DNA from: Sphingobacterium sp. ML3W
Lineage (GTDB): Bacteria > Bacteroidota > Bacteroidia > Sphingobacteriales > Sphingobacteriaceae
Assembly (NCBI RefSeq): GCF_029542085.1
Contig: NZ_CP107036.1
Location: forward strand, 868,001-932,000
Reading direction: 5' to 3'
DNA: 64,000 nt
This document shows, in pieces, positions 52,584 to 60,872 of this stretch; the first letter of the stretch is position 1, and each line of letters begins with the position of its first letter. The notes under the pieces were generated by a model that was not told where the DNA came from, ran no database searches, and saw only the letters and a list, made by a program, of their open reading frames with translations. The position numbers and the translations under genes were made by a program.

Positions 52584-52985
52584 ATGGCAACACCCCGAAA
52601 AGAACAATCGACCAATACGGAAAATCTGCAGACGTTGGCACAGGCATGCGATGTGAACGAAGTATTGCTACAAATAGCACTGCGTTGGAAAATGCAGATT
52701 TTATATTGTATTGCAGAGGACGTATCGCAATTCAGTACCTTAAAAAAAATGTTTCCAACACTTTCAGATCAGGTCCTGAGCAAACGTTTAAAGGAGCTGA
52801 AAGAAGAAGCGCTTGTCGTTACCGAAGATATTGAAAATACCATACCTCCTCAGATTCGTTATAGCCCAACAGCAAAAGGTAAAGAACTGCTGAAGATTAT
52901 CCTTGATCTGCACCACTGGGGGCTAAAATGGAAAATCACAGGCAATGACTATTGCCAACTGAATGTGGTAAGCGGAAAGCTATAA
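52584..52985 (+). CDS. HxlR-family transcriptional regulator
   Basis: A 133-residue winged-helix regulator from the ATG at 52584 (MATPRKEQS). A longer frame to 52557 has a less likely start. The HxlR pattern is clear: LQIALRWKMQILYCI, FSTLKKMFPTLSDQVLSKRLKELKEEALV and RYSPTAKGKELLKI. Members of the family sense redox or small reactive compounds and repress nearby genes. It is divergent from the alpha/beta-hydrolase gene, whose promoter lies in the shared 107-base gap. The family's usual Cys near the N-terminus is present in the upstream segment (AQACDVNE). A DinB-like gene follows in the same direction. Confidence 0.85.
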   Translation: MATPRKEQSTNTENLQTLAQACDVNEVLLQIALRWKMQILYCIAEDVSQFSTLKKMFPTLSDQVLSKRLKELKEEALVVTEDIENTIPPQIRYSPTAKGKELLKIILDLHHWGLKWKITGNDYCQLNVVSGKL

Positions 52986-53016
52986 GGATCACTCTTGTTA
53001 ACCCTATTTATATCTC

Positions 53017-53475
53017 ATGGAATCACTCTTTAGTGCCTGGAAAACGAGCAGAAAGGCCTACCTCAAGTTCTTCGAAAATTATTCATTGGAACAGCTCAAT
53101 CGCATTCCCGACGGCTTCAGCAACAACCTCATATGGAATATCGGGCATATCATTGCCACACAGCATAAATTGATTTATATTGGATCTGATGTTGCAGGAC
53201 ACATTCCCGAGGAAGTCTTTTTAAACTACCAGTCCGGAACAAAGCCTACTGCACCTGTAGCGCAACAGGAAGCCGACTTGCTGAAAAGATTGCTCCTTGA
53301 ACAGATAGAACCGACGATCAGTGATTTTAACAACAACAAATTTGTGACCTACCATGAACGTACTACGGGGACGGGCTTTCATCTCACTTCGATATACGAT
53401 GCCTTCGAATGGAATAATTTTCATGAAGGGCTGCATCTAGGTTATATGATGAGCATCAGAAAGTTTATTGTGTAG
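53017..53475 (+). CDS. DinB-family protein
   Basis: A 152-residue four-helix protein. The family marks are IWNIGHIIATQHKLIYI (with His near 44 and 50) and NFHEGLHLGYMMSI near the C-terminus, giving the usual three-His metal site. DinB-like proteins are metal-dependent, and some are transferases or hydrolases of thiols such as bacillithiol; many are uncharacterised. It starts 31 bases after the HxlR stop in the same direction, so it may be co-transcribed with that regulator. The following gap of about 470 bases contains a 22-bp tandem repeat. Confidence 0.8.
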   Translation: MESLFSAWKTSRKAYLKFFENYSLEQLNRIPDGFSNNLIWNIGHIIATQHKLIYIGSDVAGHIPEEVFLNYQSGTKPTAPVAQQEADLLKRLLLEQIEPTISDFNNNKFVTYHERTTGTGFHLTSIYDAFEWNNFHEGLHLGYMMSIRKFIV

Positions 53476-53676
53476 CTATACGCATAGAAGATTAAGGTAC
53501 ATCCTGCTTTGATTCATTAAACAAGTGAATTATTGCGTAATCCCAATATGATGACCAATGTTTATCTGAAAGATAGGCTCAACATTTTGCAATTGACTAA
53601 ACGCCTGCTTCGAGAGCGTCTCATTTGATCCCACAGATTGCTCCCTTAGCGCTGTATATTTCTGTAATATAAAAAA

Positions 53677-53720
53677 TACGAAAACGTTGTAGTTAAATTA
53701 CGAAAACGTTGTAGTTAAAT
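53677..53720. repeat. two perfect 22-bp tandem repeats upstream of a SusC gene
   Basis: The unit TACGAAAACGTTGTAGTTAAAT occurs twice without a gap (53677-53698 and 53699-53720), 227 bases before the SusC gene at 53948. Each contains the palindrome AACGTT within AAAACGTT. The spacing of about two helical turns would place two protein-binding sites on one face of the DNA. It is plausible as a regulator site. Remainder of the gap (53476-53947): AT-rich, nothing else recognised. Confidence 0.8.
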
Positions 53721-53947
53721 TTTGTCTGCTCTGTTTTTTGGAAGTTTCTGGTACAATTTCATACCCAACCACCTACTCATATTGATTTTTTATATTGAAA
53801 ATCGTGTTATTGAGACAAAATAGCACTTTTTTGATACGATCGAGTCCTGTTTTTCTAAGGGCTATTCTTCACTTTTACAGTTAAAATCCCTTAACACGAG
53901 GGAGCCAATTATAAAATTTATAAATCACCTAAAGTGAATATTTCTTT

Positions 53948-56900
53948 ATGGGAAACAATTGTAAACTAAAACAAAATCGCTTTTGTCGCTTTGGAACTGG
54001 CAAATGGATGCCCTGTTCCTGCCTGCTCTGTCTAGTCTCGCTGGCTGCTCCTGCAATGTCGTTAAAAGCCAATGTGCCCTCCGATTCAATGGTTAGCCTT
54101 GAGGTACAAAACCGCGAAATTACCGGTAAGATATCTGATAGCAATGACCAGCCGCTAGCAGCAGTGACGGTCAATGTACCCGGCAGTAACATCAGTGCCG
54201 CGTCAAAAGCTGATGGTACCTATGCTATTTCGGTACCCCTGGATGCAAAAAAACTGGTATTCAAGCTGCTGGGCTACAAGAGCCAGGAAATTGACCTGAC
54301 GCCGGCCAAGGTCTACAATGTGCAGTTAACATCCGCCACCGGCGAGCTGGATGAAGTGGTCGTGGTGGGCTATGGCACCATGCGCAAAAAGGATCTGACG
54401 GGCTCGGTATTGCAGATCCATCCGGATCGCATTGCCAATGAAAACCCCAAAACCGTACAGGATATCCTCCGTGGTTCGGCAGGGATGAATATCGGCTATG
54501 ATGCCTCCGCAAAAGGCGGTGGCTCCATTGAGGTGCGTGGTAAGCGTTCGGTTTACGATAGCAACAGCGGGCACAATAATCCGCTGCTGGTACTTGACGG
54601 GATGATTTTCTATGGTGAGCTTTCTGAAATCAACCCGGATGATATCGAGCAGATCGACATCTTAAAGGATGCCTCTGCGGCGGCTATCTACGGGTCCAAG
54701 GCTGCAAGTGGTGTCATTATCATCAGTACCAAAAAGGGCAAACAGGGCAAGCCGACCATCAATATGACCATGAATGCGGGCGCTACCCAACTGAGCGAAT
54801 ACCGCAAAAGATTCAGTCCGGAAGCTTATATGCAGCATCGGGAAGACTGGTATACCAAGAATACCTATGGCATCGATCCGACGACGGGGATCTATGGGGC
54901 CTATCAAACGCGTGACGACAACGGAAACCTCACCGTGCCCTATGGCTTTTACCTCAATCCCGGCCAATTGCCCTCATCCTTATCGCTCGATGCCTGGCGC
55001 GCGCAGTCGACCAATCAGAATGGCGAATCTGACCAGAGTATCTGGGGCCGCCGATTGGGCCTGCAGGGAAATGCACTGCAGAACTTTCTGGACGGAAAAA
55101 CGGTAGATTGGGCCGACCATACTTTTCGCACGGGTTTCAACCAGGATTATAACGCCAGTGTCAGTGGTGCCAGCGATAGGGTCAACTATTACCTATCCAT
55201 GGGGTACCTCAAAAATGAGGGTACCGTCGTCAGCGATACATACAAGGCTGCCCGCGCCAATATGAAAATCAATGCACATGTAACCAACTGGCTGGAATTG
55301 GGCGCGAATGTGAATTTTCAGGACCGCTCCGACGGAAACATCGATATCGATATGGATCAGACACTGCGCAATAGCCCTTACGCCGATTATGCCGATGCCA
55401 ACGGCAACCCCCTGCAATATCCACTCAGCGAGCAGTTCAGCCAGCGCGGTTATAACTATGATTTTCAGAAGAAATATCTCGAGCTGGACAAAGGGTATAC
55501 GGTATTTAATTCCATTTTCAATGCGAAAATTAAACTGCCTTTTAACATAACCTATTCCTTCAACGCGTCGCCGCGCCTGCAGTATTTCCACGACCGCTAT
55601 TTTATGTCGGCCGAGCTCCCCGGATCTAATCCCGCCGATCGTGGGGCAAACCGCGAGCAGACCAAACGCTTCGACTGGTCGCTCAACAATACCATCAGTT
55701 GGGAACAGACCTTTGCGGACAAGCATCGACTGATGCTGACTTTGGTGCAGGAAGCCGAGGAGCAGCAATCCTGGAGAGACCGCATTGAGGCCCGTAATAT
55801 CTTACCTTCGGATGCACTGGGCTTTCACAATACCGAAAATGGCTCGAAGGAAAACAGCAGCTTCGATAGCTACGACACGCACCAGACAGCGGATGCCTTA
55901 TTGGCCCGTTTATTCTATTCTTACGACGATCGCTATATGCTTACGGCTTCCATCCGGCGGGATGGCTACTCGGCCTTTGGTACCTCCAATCCGTATGCGA
56001 CCTTTCCTTCGTTGGCCCTGGCCTGGAACTTTACCAAAGAGAAGTTCTTTAAATGGACCGATGTGATGGATTATGGGAAATTGCGTGTTTCATACGGTAA
56101 AAATGGCAATCGACAGCTTGCTGATCCCAACCTGGCACTTGCCAACCTGTATTCAGGCAGCGGCAAAATGCATGGTTACCTCAATTCGGCCGGCGAACTC
56201 CTCCAGTATCGGTACCTGATGGTAGACCGCCTGGCCAATCCCAATCTGCAATGGGAAAAGACCACCGCATGGAATTTTGGCCTCGACTTCGGCTTCTTAA
56301 AGAACCGGATTTCGGGTACACTGGAATACTACCTGATGCAGACCCACGATATGATCATGGAGCAAAAGCTGCCCAATTTTACAGGATTTAGCCGCATCAC
56401 CACCAACTTGGGGCAAGTGGACAACAAGGGAATTGAACTGACTTTAAATACTGTCAACCTCAAAAAGGAAACGCTGCAATGGTCCACCACCTTCAGTTTC
56501 TCGTATAATAAGAACCAGATTGTGCATCTGTATAAGAATTACGAAGACGTGCTGGATGCCAATGGGAACGTGGTCGGCAGCAAGGAAATGGACGAGATTT
56601 CGAATGGCTGGTTTATCGGTCAGCCCATCGGGACGATATGGGACTATCGTGTGACAGGCATATGGCAGGCCAATGAAGCTGCCGACGCGGCCAAATATGG
56701 GCAGGCACCCGGTGACCCCAAAGTGGCCAATGTGTATACAGCAGATGATGTGGTCAATGCCAATGGTACAAAACCGGTGTACAACAATAACGACAAGGTC
56801 TTTTTGGGACAGACCGATCCGCGTTTCCGCTGGTCGATGCGTAATGAACTGACTTTATGGAAAGACCTTAGCTTTTCGTTTAATATCTATTCGTATATGG

Positions 56901-57283
56901 GGCACAAAAGCCTGTCGGGCAATTACCTGAACAACGACGATGATGGCGGACGGATGGCTTATGGACTGGCTAACCTGCCAGCGAAGGAATACTGGACGCC
57001 AGATAACCCCACAGATCGCTATGGCCGTATTGAGGCCAAAGGACCCATCGGGGCCGAGGGTGCACAGCGGCTTTACGACCGTTCTTTCATCCGCCTCGAC
57101 AATATTTCTGTAGGCTATACGCTGCCAACGGCATTTACATCCAAATATCACTTGAACCGGGTGAAGCTGTATGGTACCGTGCGCAATGTGGCCACCTGGA
57201 CCAAAGAATGGGAGTATGGTGATCCGGAGACGGGTTCCTGGGCTTCACGGGTGTTTACCTTCGGTGTGAATTTATCTTTATAA
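53948..57283 (+). CDS. SusC-like TonB-dependent transporter of the GH105 locus
   Basis: A 1111-residue transporter. A signal region (about 20-42, CLLCLVSLAAPAMSLKA) is followed by the carboxypeptidase-like regulatory domain (about 55-130, ITGKISDSNDQPLAAVTVN), EEVVVVGYG-like DEVVVVGYGTMRKKDLTG and the plug (LLVLDGMIFYGELSEINPDD, EQIDILKDASAAAIYGSKAASG). The barrel ends in GVNLSL, lacking the aromatic final residue. No STN domain. SusD follows 10-20 bases later, then GH105. The ligand is likely a uronic-acid-containing oligosaccharide, inferred from that enzyme. Two tandem repeats upstream may be the regulator site. Confidence 0.92.
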   Translation: MGNNCKLKQNRFCRFGTGKWMPCSCLLCLVSLAAPAMSLKANVPSDSMVSLEVQNREITGKISDSNDQPLAAVTVNVPGSNISAASKADGTYAISVPLDAKKLVFKLLGYKSQEIDLTPAKVYNVQLTSATGELDEVVVVGYGTMRKKDLTGSVLQIHPDRIANENPKTVQDILRGSAGMNIGYDASAKGGGSIEVRGKRSVYDSNSGHNNPLLVLDGMIFYGELSEINPDDIEQIDILKDASAAAIYGSKAASGVIIISTKKGKQGKPTINMTMNAGATQLSEYRKRFSPEAYMQHREDWYTKNTYGIDPTTGIYGAYQTRDDNGNLTVPYGFYLNPGQLPSSLSLDAWRAQSTNQNGESDQSIWGRRLGLQGNALQNFLDGKTVDWADHTFRTGFNQDYNASVSGASDRVNYYLSMGYLKNEGTVVSDTYKAARANMKINAHVTNWLELGANVNFQDRSDGNIDIDMDQTLRNSPYADYADANGNPLQYPLSEQFSQRGYNYDFQKKYLELDKGYTVFNSIFNAKIKLPFNITYSFNASPRLQYFHDRYFMSAELPGSNPADRGANREQTKRFDWSLNNTISWEQTFADKHRLMLTLVQEAEEQQSWRDRIEARNILPSDALGFHNTENGSKENSSFDSYDTHQTADALLARLFYSYDDRYMLTASIRRDGYSAFGTSNPYATFPSLALAWNFTKEKFFKWTDVMDYGKLRVSYGKNGNRQLADPNLALANLYSGSGKMHGYLNSAGELLQYRYLMVDRLANPNLQWEKTTAWNFGLDFGFLKNRISGTLEYYLMQTHDMIMEQKLPNFTGFSRITTNLGQVDNKGIELTLNTVNLKKETLQWSTTFSFSYNKNQIVHLYKNYEDVLDANGNVVGSKEMDEISNGWFIGQPIGTIWDYRVTGIWQANEAADAAKYGQAPGDPKVANVYTADDVVNANGTKPVYNNNDKVFLGQTDPRFRWSMRNELTLWKDLSFSFNIYSYMGHKSLSGNYLNNDDDGGRMAYGLANLPAKEYWTPDNPTDRYGRIEAKGPIGAEGAQRLYDRSFIRLDNISVGYTLPTAFTSKYHLNRVKLYGTVRNVATWTKEWEYGDPETGSWASRVFTFGVNLSL

Positions 57284-57302
57284 CCTGATTAATTTGATCG
57301 CT

Positions 57303-59321
57303 ATGAACTTGACAATAAATAAATCCAGATCCCGTAACAGGGGGATCGTCATCCTACTTGCTGCTGCGCTGGCCATAAGTAGCTGTTCGAAAGAATTTCT
57401 ACAGCCTGACCCACTGTCTATCTATCTGCCCAATGAGACCTTTAATACCGAGTCTGGCCTGCTGTCGGCCATGGCTATCTGTGACCGCCACCTCAAGGGG
57501 TATTGGGCCACGGATCATAATGAGATGCTGACCCTCGGTACGGAATACATCTTCTCCGAACTGATGGTGGCCAGCAATACAGACAAACGCAGCATGATGG
57601 CGGATGTGGCCAATATGCTCACCCCGACAAGCGACAACTCCAGCCTACAGAACCTAGACCGCTCCAATAGTATGTGGTACCTGTGGGAGGAAACTTATAA
57701 AGGCATCAGTTATGCCAACACCATTATCAAATATGTGGATCAGGTGCAGACCTTGAGCGAACAGGATAAAAATGCCTACAAAGGGCGGGCATATTTTCAC
57801 CGTGCATTCCGGTATATGGCCTTGGTCTTTGAATACGGCGATGTCCCTTTGGTCACGACCATTATCGATGTGCCCAAACAAAATTACCGGAGCACCAAAC
57901 GTGACGCCATTCTGCAGATGATTACCAAAGACCTAGAATTTGCCGTACAATGGGTGCCCGACCAGAAAAATATGAGCCTGATCGGCATGATCAACAAAGG
58001 TGCCTGCCGGATGTTGCTGGCCAAATGTTATCTGGCCCTGGGAGCGTATCAGAAAGCCAAGGAACAGACTGATATTCTGATTGATCAATCGGGTTATGCG
58101 CTGATGACCGAAAGCTTCGGAACGTTCAATGATGGGGGCGAGGCGCAGACCTGGCCCATCACGCGTAACGTCATCTGGGATATGCACCGTCCTGAAAACA
58201 AATTGATTCCGGCCAACCGCGAGGTGATCATGGGGATGCCCAACAGGGGTGCCGATGCGGAGTCTTTTGTGAAAATGCTGACCATGCGGATCTTATATCC
58301 CTTTGTGTTTGACACCCGTATACAGACAACGGATGGTAAACAGGCTTTGTTGAACATCAAACGCAACAGTGGGGATTATAATGCAAAATATGACTATATG
58401 CGCGCTTTTGGCCGCGGTATCGCGACTTTCCGGCCAACATCTTTCCAATCGAAGGGGGTATGGGCTGTAAACGGTAAGCAAGATGAAGGTGATCTGCGCC
58501 ACAGCGCCAAAGTGGGAAACTGGCTGCGGATGGAAGACTACAAGGTAAACAATAAGGCTTCAAAGGATTTTGGGAAGCCGGTCACGCTGAAAGATCCCGA
58601 AACGGGTAAACTCCTTTGTAGCGACTCCATCCGCCGCTGGTATGATGTGCCACACTATAAATTTTTCCTGGATGATCCCGTTAGTGAGGCTAATATCAGT
58701 GGTTCGGACGGTTCACGCGGGGCCACCAATGGTAGTGTTGCCGACTGGTACCTGTATCGCCTGGCCGAGGCTTACCTCTTGCGCGCCGAAGCTAAATATT
58801 ATATCAACCCAGCCGATGGAACGATCAAAGACGACCTAAACGCCGTGCGCCAGCGCGCAAAATGTACCGAACTGTATCAGGGAACAGTGAGCATTGGGGA
58901 TATCATGAACGAAAGGGCCCGCGAACTCTACTGGGAGGAATGGCGCAATGTGGAACTAAAAAGGGTATCGCTCTGCCTGGCACGCAGTGGTAGACCTGAT
59001 GAATGGGGAAATGTATACAATCTGGACAATTTCGACAAACAGAGTGGTACCGATGCGATCGGTGGAAGCTACTGGTATCAGCGTATCGTGCATTATAGCT
59101 TATATAATAAAGGAATCATTCATGTCAATGCAACGGGTCTAAGTGATATCAAGTATACCATGGACAAAAAGAATATGTACTGGCCGATTCCAAATGTGGC
59201 GATTACTTCCAACATTAAAGGCCAGTTAAAGCAAAATTATGGTTACGACGGTTATAATCCCGCTACTCCGGTATGGGATAAATGGGAGGATGCCGTTGCG
59301 GATGAAGCAACAGCAGACTAG
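57303..59321 (+). CDS. SusD/RagB-like lipoprotein of the GH105 locus
   Basis: A long, 672-residue SusD counted from the ATG at 57303 (57294 is an alternative). Its signal peptide ends AISSC (Cys28) followed by SKEFLQPDPLSIYLPNE. It contains TPR-like helices, e.g. YKGRAYFHRAFRYMALVFEYGDVP and RMLLAKCYLALGAYQKA. The C-terminal RLAEAYLLRAEAKYYI and MNERARELYWEEWRNVELKRV blocks are typical. At 672 residues it is above the usual 450-600, which suggests a larger ligand-binding loop region. Partner of the SusC upstream; the operon probably ends at the hairpin at 59336 or continues into GH105. Confidence 0.9.
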   Translation: MNLTINKSRSRNRGIVILLAAALAISSCSKEFLQPDPLSIYLPNETFNTESGLLSAMAICDRHLKGYWATDHNEMLTLGTEYIFSELMVASNTDKRSMMADVANMLTPTSDNSSLQNLDRSNSMWYLWEETYKGISYANTIIKYVDQVQTLSEQDKNAYKGRAYFHRAFRYMALVFEYGDVPLVTTIIDVPKQNYRSTKRDAILQMITKDLEFAVQWVPDQKNMSLIGMINKGACRMLLAKCYLALGAYQKAKEQTDILIDQSGYALMTESFGTFNDGGEAQTWPITRNVIWDMHRPENKLIPANREVIMGMPNRGADAESFVKMLTMRILYPFVFDTRIQTTDGKQALLNIKRNSGDYNAKYDYMRAFGRGIATFRPTSFQSKGVWAVNGKQDEGDLRHSAKVGNWLRMEDYKVNNKASKDFGKPVTLKDPETGKLLCSDSIRRWYDVPHYKFFLDDPVSEANISGSDGSRGATNGSVADWYLYRLAEAYLLRAEAKYYINPADGTIKDDLNAVRQRAKCTELYQGTVSIGDIMNERARELYWEEWRNVELKRVSLCLARSGRPDEWGNVYNLDNFDKQSGTDAIGGSYWYQRIVHYSLYNKGIIHVNATGLSDIKYTMDKKNMYWPIPNVAITSNIKGQLKQNYGYDGYNPATPVWDKWEDAVADEATAD

Positions 59322-59335
59322 TCCTGTCGATGCTC

Positions 59336-59378
59336 CTGAACCGATCCGCTCTCTTGAGATCGGTGCAGGATTTTTTTA
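59336..59378 (+). terminator. hairpin with T-run after the SusD gene
   Basis: CCGATC (59342-59347) pairs with GATCGG (59359-59364), with outer CCTG (59336-59339) and CAGG (59367-59370), then ATTTTTTT. It lies between SusD and GH105 and may partially end transcription there. Confidence 0.65.
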
Positions 59379-59411
59379 AACACAGTAATTTAAAACATAA
59401 AATGATTTGGT

Positions 59412-60518
59412 ATGATAAAGAAAATCCTTTTGTTTTTATTGGTGCTTCCTGTTCACTATCTAATGGCACAGGCCGATCTGGCAAATTTTCCGGCTGCTGC
59501 GGACCCCAAGGAAGTAGGACACCGCATTGCACATCGTTTCATTGCAGGCAAGCATATGTTGCACGCAGGGAAATGGATCAGTTATCCGGAGACGTTTTAT
59601 TGGACGGGTGCTATTAACTATGCACACTTAACCGGTGATGAGGAGTTGATGCAGGCCATGAAAGACCGCTTCTCGAAATTAACGGCAAGCGAGCAGCAGC
59701 TGCTGCCCATTAAAAATCACGTCGACTTAAATATGTTCGGGAGTCTTCCGTTGCGGCTTTATCAGCTGACCAAAGATAGAAGCTACCTGGACCTTGGCTT
59801 GCCCTACGCCGATACGCAATGGGAGTTGCCACAAAATGCCAGTCAGGCCGAAAAGGACTGGGCACAAAAAGGATACTCCTGGCAGACCCGCCTCTGGATT
59901 GACGATATGTACATGATTACGATCGTACAAACTGCCGCGTTTAAAGCGACCGGTGAATCGAAATATCTCGATCGCGCAGCCAAAGAAATGGTGTTTTATC
60001 TGGATGAATTACAGCGCCCCAACGGGTTGTTTTATCATGCACCAGATGTGCCTTATTACTGGGGCCGTGGTAACGGATGGATGGCAGCTGGCATGACCGA
60101 GTTACTGCATATGCTCCCACAGGATCACGCGGACCGACCCCGTATATTGAAGGGCTACCGTACGATGATGAAGAGTCTGAAGCAACAGCAGCGCAAAAGT
60201 GGGATGTGGAATCAGCTGATCGACGAGGCCGACTGCTGGGCCGAAACATCCGGGTCGGCTATGTTTACCTATGCAATCATTTCGGGTGTAAAACAGGGTT
60301 GGCTCGATGCAAAACAGTATGGTCCTGTGGCCCGTCGTGCCTGGCTGGCGCTGGTCAACTATGTGGACGATCAAGGCGCGGTGTCAGAGATCTGCGTGGG
60401 CACCAATAAAAAGAATGATAAACAGTATTATTATGATCGTCCCCGCCACAGCGGCGATTACCACGGTCAAGCGGCCTATATGTGGTGCGTCAATGCGCTG
60501 CTGGAAGGAAAGGAGTAG
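59412..60518 (+). CDS. GH105 unsaturated-uronide hydrolase
   Basis: A 368-residue secreted (alpha/alpha)6-barrel enzyme with a signal peptide ending LMAQA (about residue 20). GH105/YteR features are seen: ETFYWTGAINYAHLTGD, DDMYMITIVQTAAF (catalytic Asp region), DVPYYWGRGNGWMAAGMTE and HSGDYHGQAAYMWC near the end. GH105 enzymes remove unsaturated glucuronyl or galacturonyl residues left by polysaccharide lyases from rhamnogalacturonan, ulvan or similar. No lyase is in the window, so the locus would depend on enzymes elsewhere. It follows the SusC/SusD pair by 90 bases in the same direction. Confidence 0.87.
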   Translation: MIKKILLFLLVLPVHYLMAQADLANFPAAADPKEVGHRIAHRFIAGKHMLHAGKWISYPETFYWTGAINYAHLTGDEELMQAMKDRFSKLTASEQQLLPIKNHVDLNMFGSLPLRLYQLTKDRSYLDLGLPYADTQWELPQNASQAEKDWAQKGYSWQTRLWIDDMYMITIVQTAAFKATGESKYLDRAAKEMVFYLDELQRPNGLFYHAPDVPYYWGRGNGWMAAGMTELLHMLPQDHADRPRILKGYRTMMKSLKQQQRKSGMWNQLIDEADCWAETSGSAMFTYAIISGVKQGWLDAKQYGPVARRAWLALVNYVDDQGAVSEICVGTNKKNDKQYYYDRPRHSGDYHGQAAYMWCVNALLEGKE

Positions 60519-60606
60519 ATAGGGTCTTATTTTTAAGTGTTAGGAGATAATAACATATTTTAGCTTCTGATTATTGTTTTGTAATGGAAGGCCCTTAACG
60601 TTGCTA

Positions 60607-60702
60607 ATTACGGGTTCAGAATGGTATTTAAGGCGATGATTACCGGCTCAGAAAGGCGCTTAAGTGGATAATTACCGATTAGGAATGGTATTTAAGGCGA
60701 TG
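60607..60702. repeat. three tandem 32-bp repeats
   Basis: Units start ATTAC at 60607, 60639 and 60671, exactly 32 bases apart. Units 1 and 3 are identical over their last ~20 bases (ending AATGGTATTTAAGGCGATG); unit 2 is diverged. A poorer fourth copy may precede at 60570-60606. They lie in the convergent gap 60519-60872, which otherwise holds a hairpin and no gene. Confidence 0.75.
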
Positions 60703-60827
60703 ATGGCATTTCCTTCGACGCGGACTTACGAAGTTGTCCTCCGAAACTATGTGTTTACGGTTTTTTTCTGTCGGGCGATTTTGTAATCGTGCGAAAGGTT
60801 AAAGCAAGGGCCAGTACTCGAAATATA

Positions 60828-60864
60828 AAAATGGCGGAATCCCTCTCATGGGTTCCGCCATTTT
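60828..60864. terminator. bidirectional terminator between convergent genes
   Basis: AAAATGGCGGAA (60828-60839) pairs with TTCCGCCATTTT (60853-60864) around a 13-base loop containing further pairing. A and T runs flank it on both strands, so it suits both directions, mainly the leftward DUF6850 operon. Confidence 0.88.
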
Positions 60865-60872
60865 CTAAGGGA

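Noticed and set aside
60607..60702. CRISPR-like direct repeats
   Set aside because: The 32-bp units are directly adjacent without spacers.
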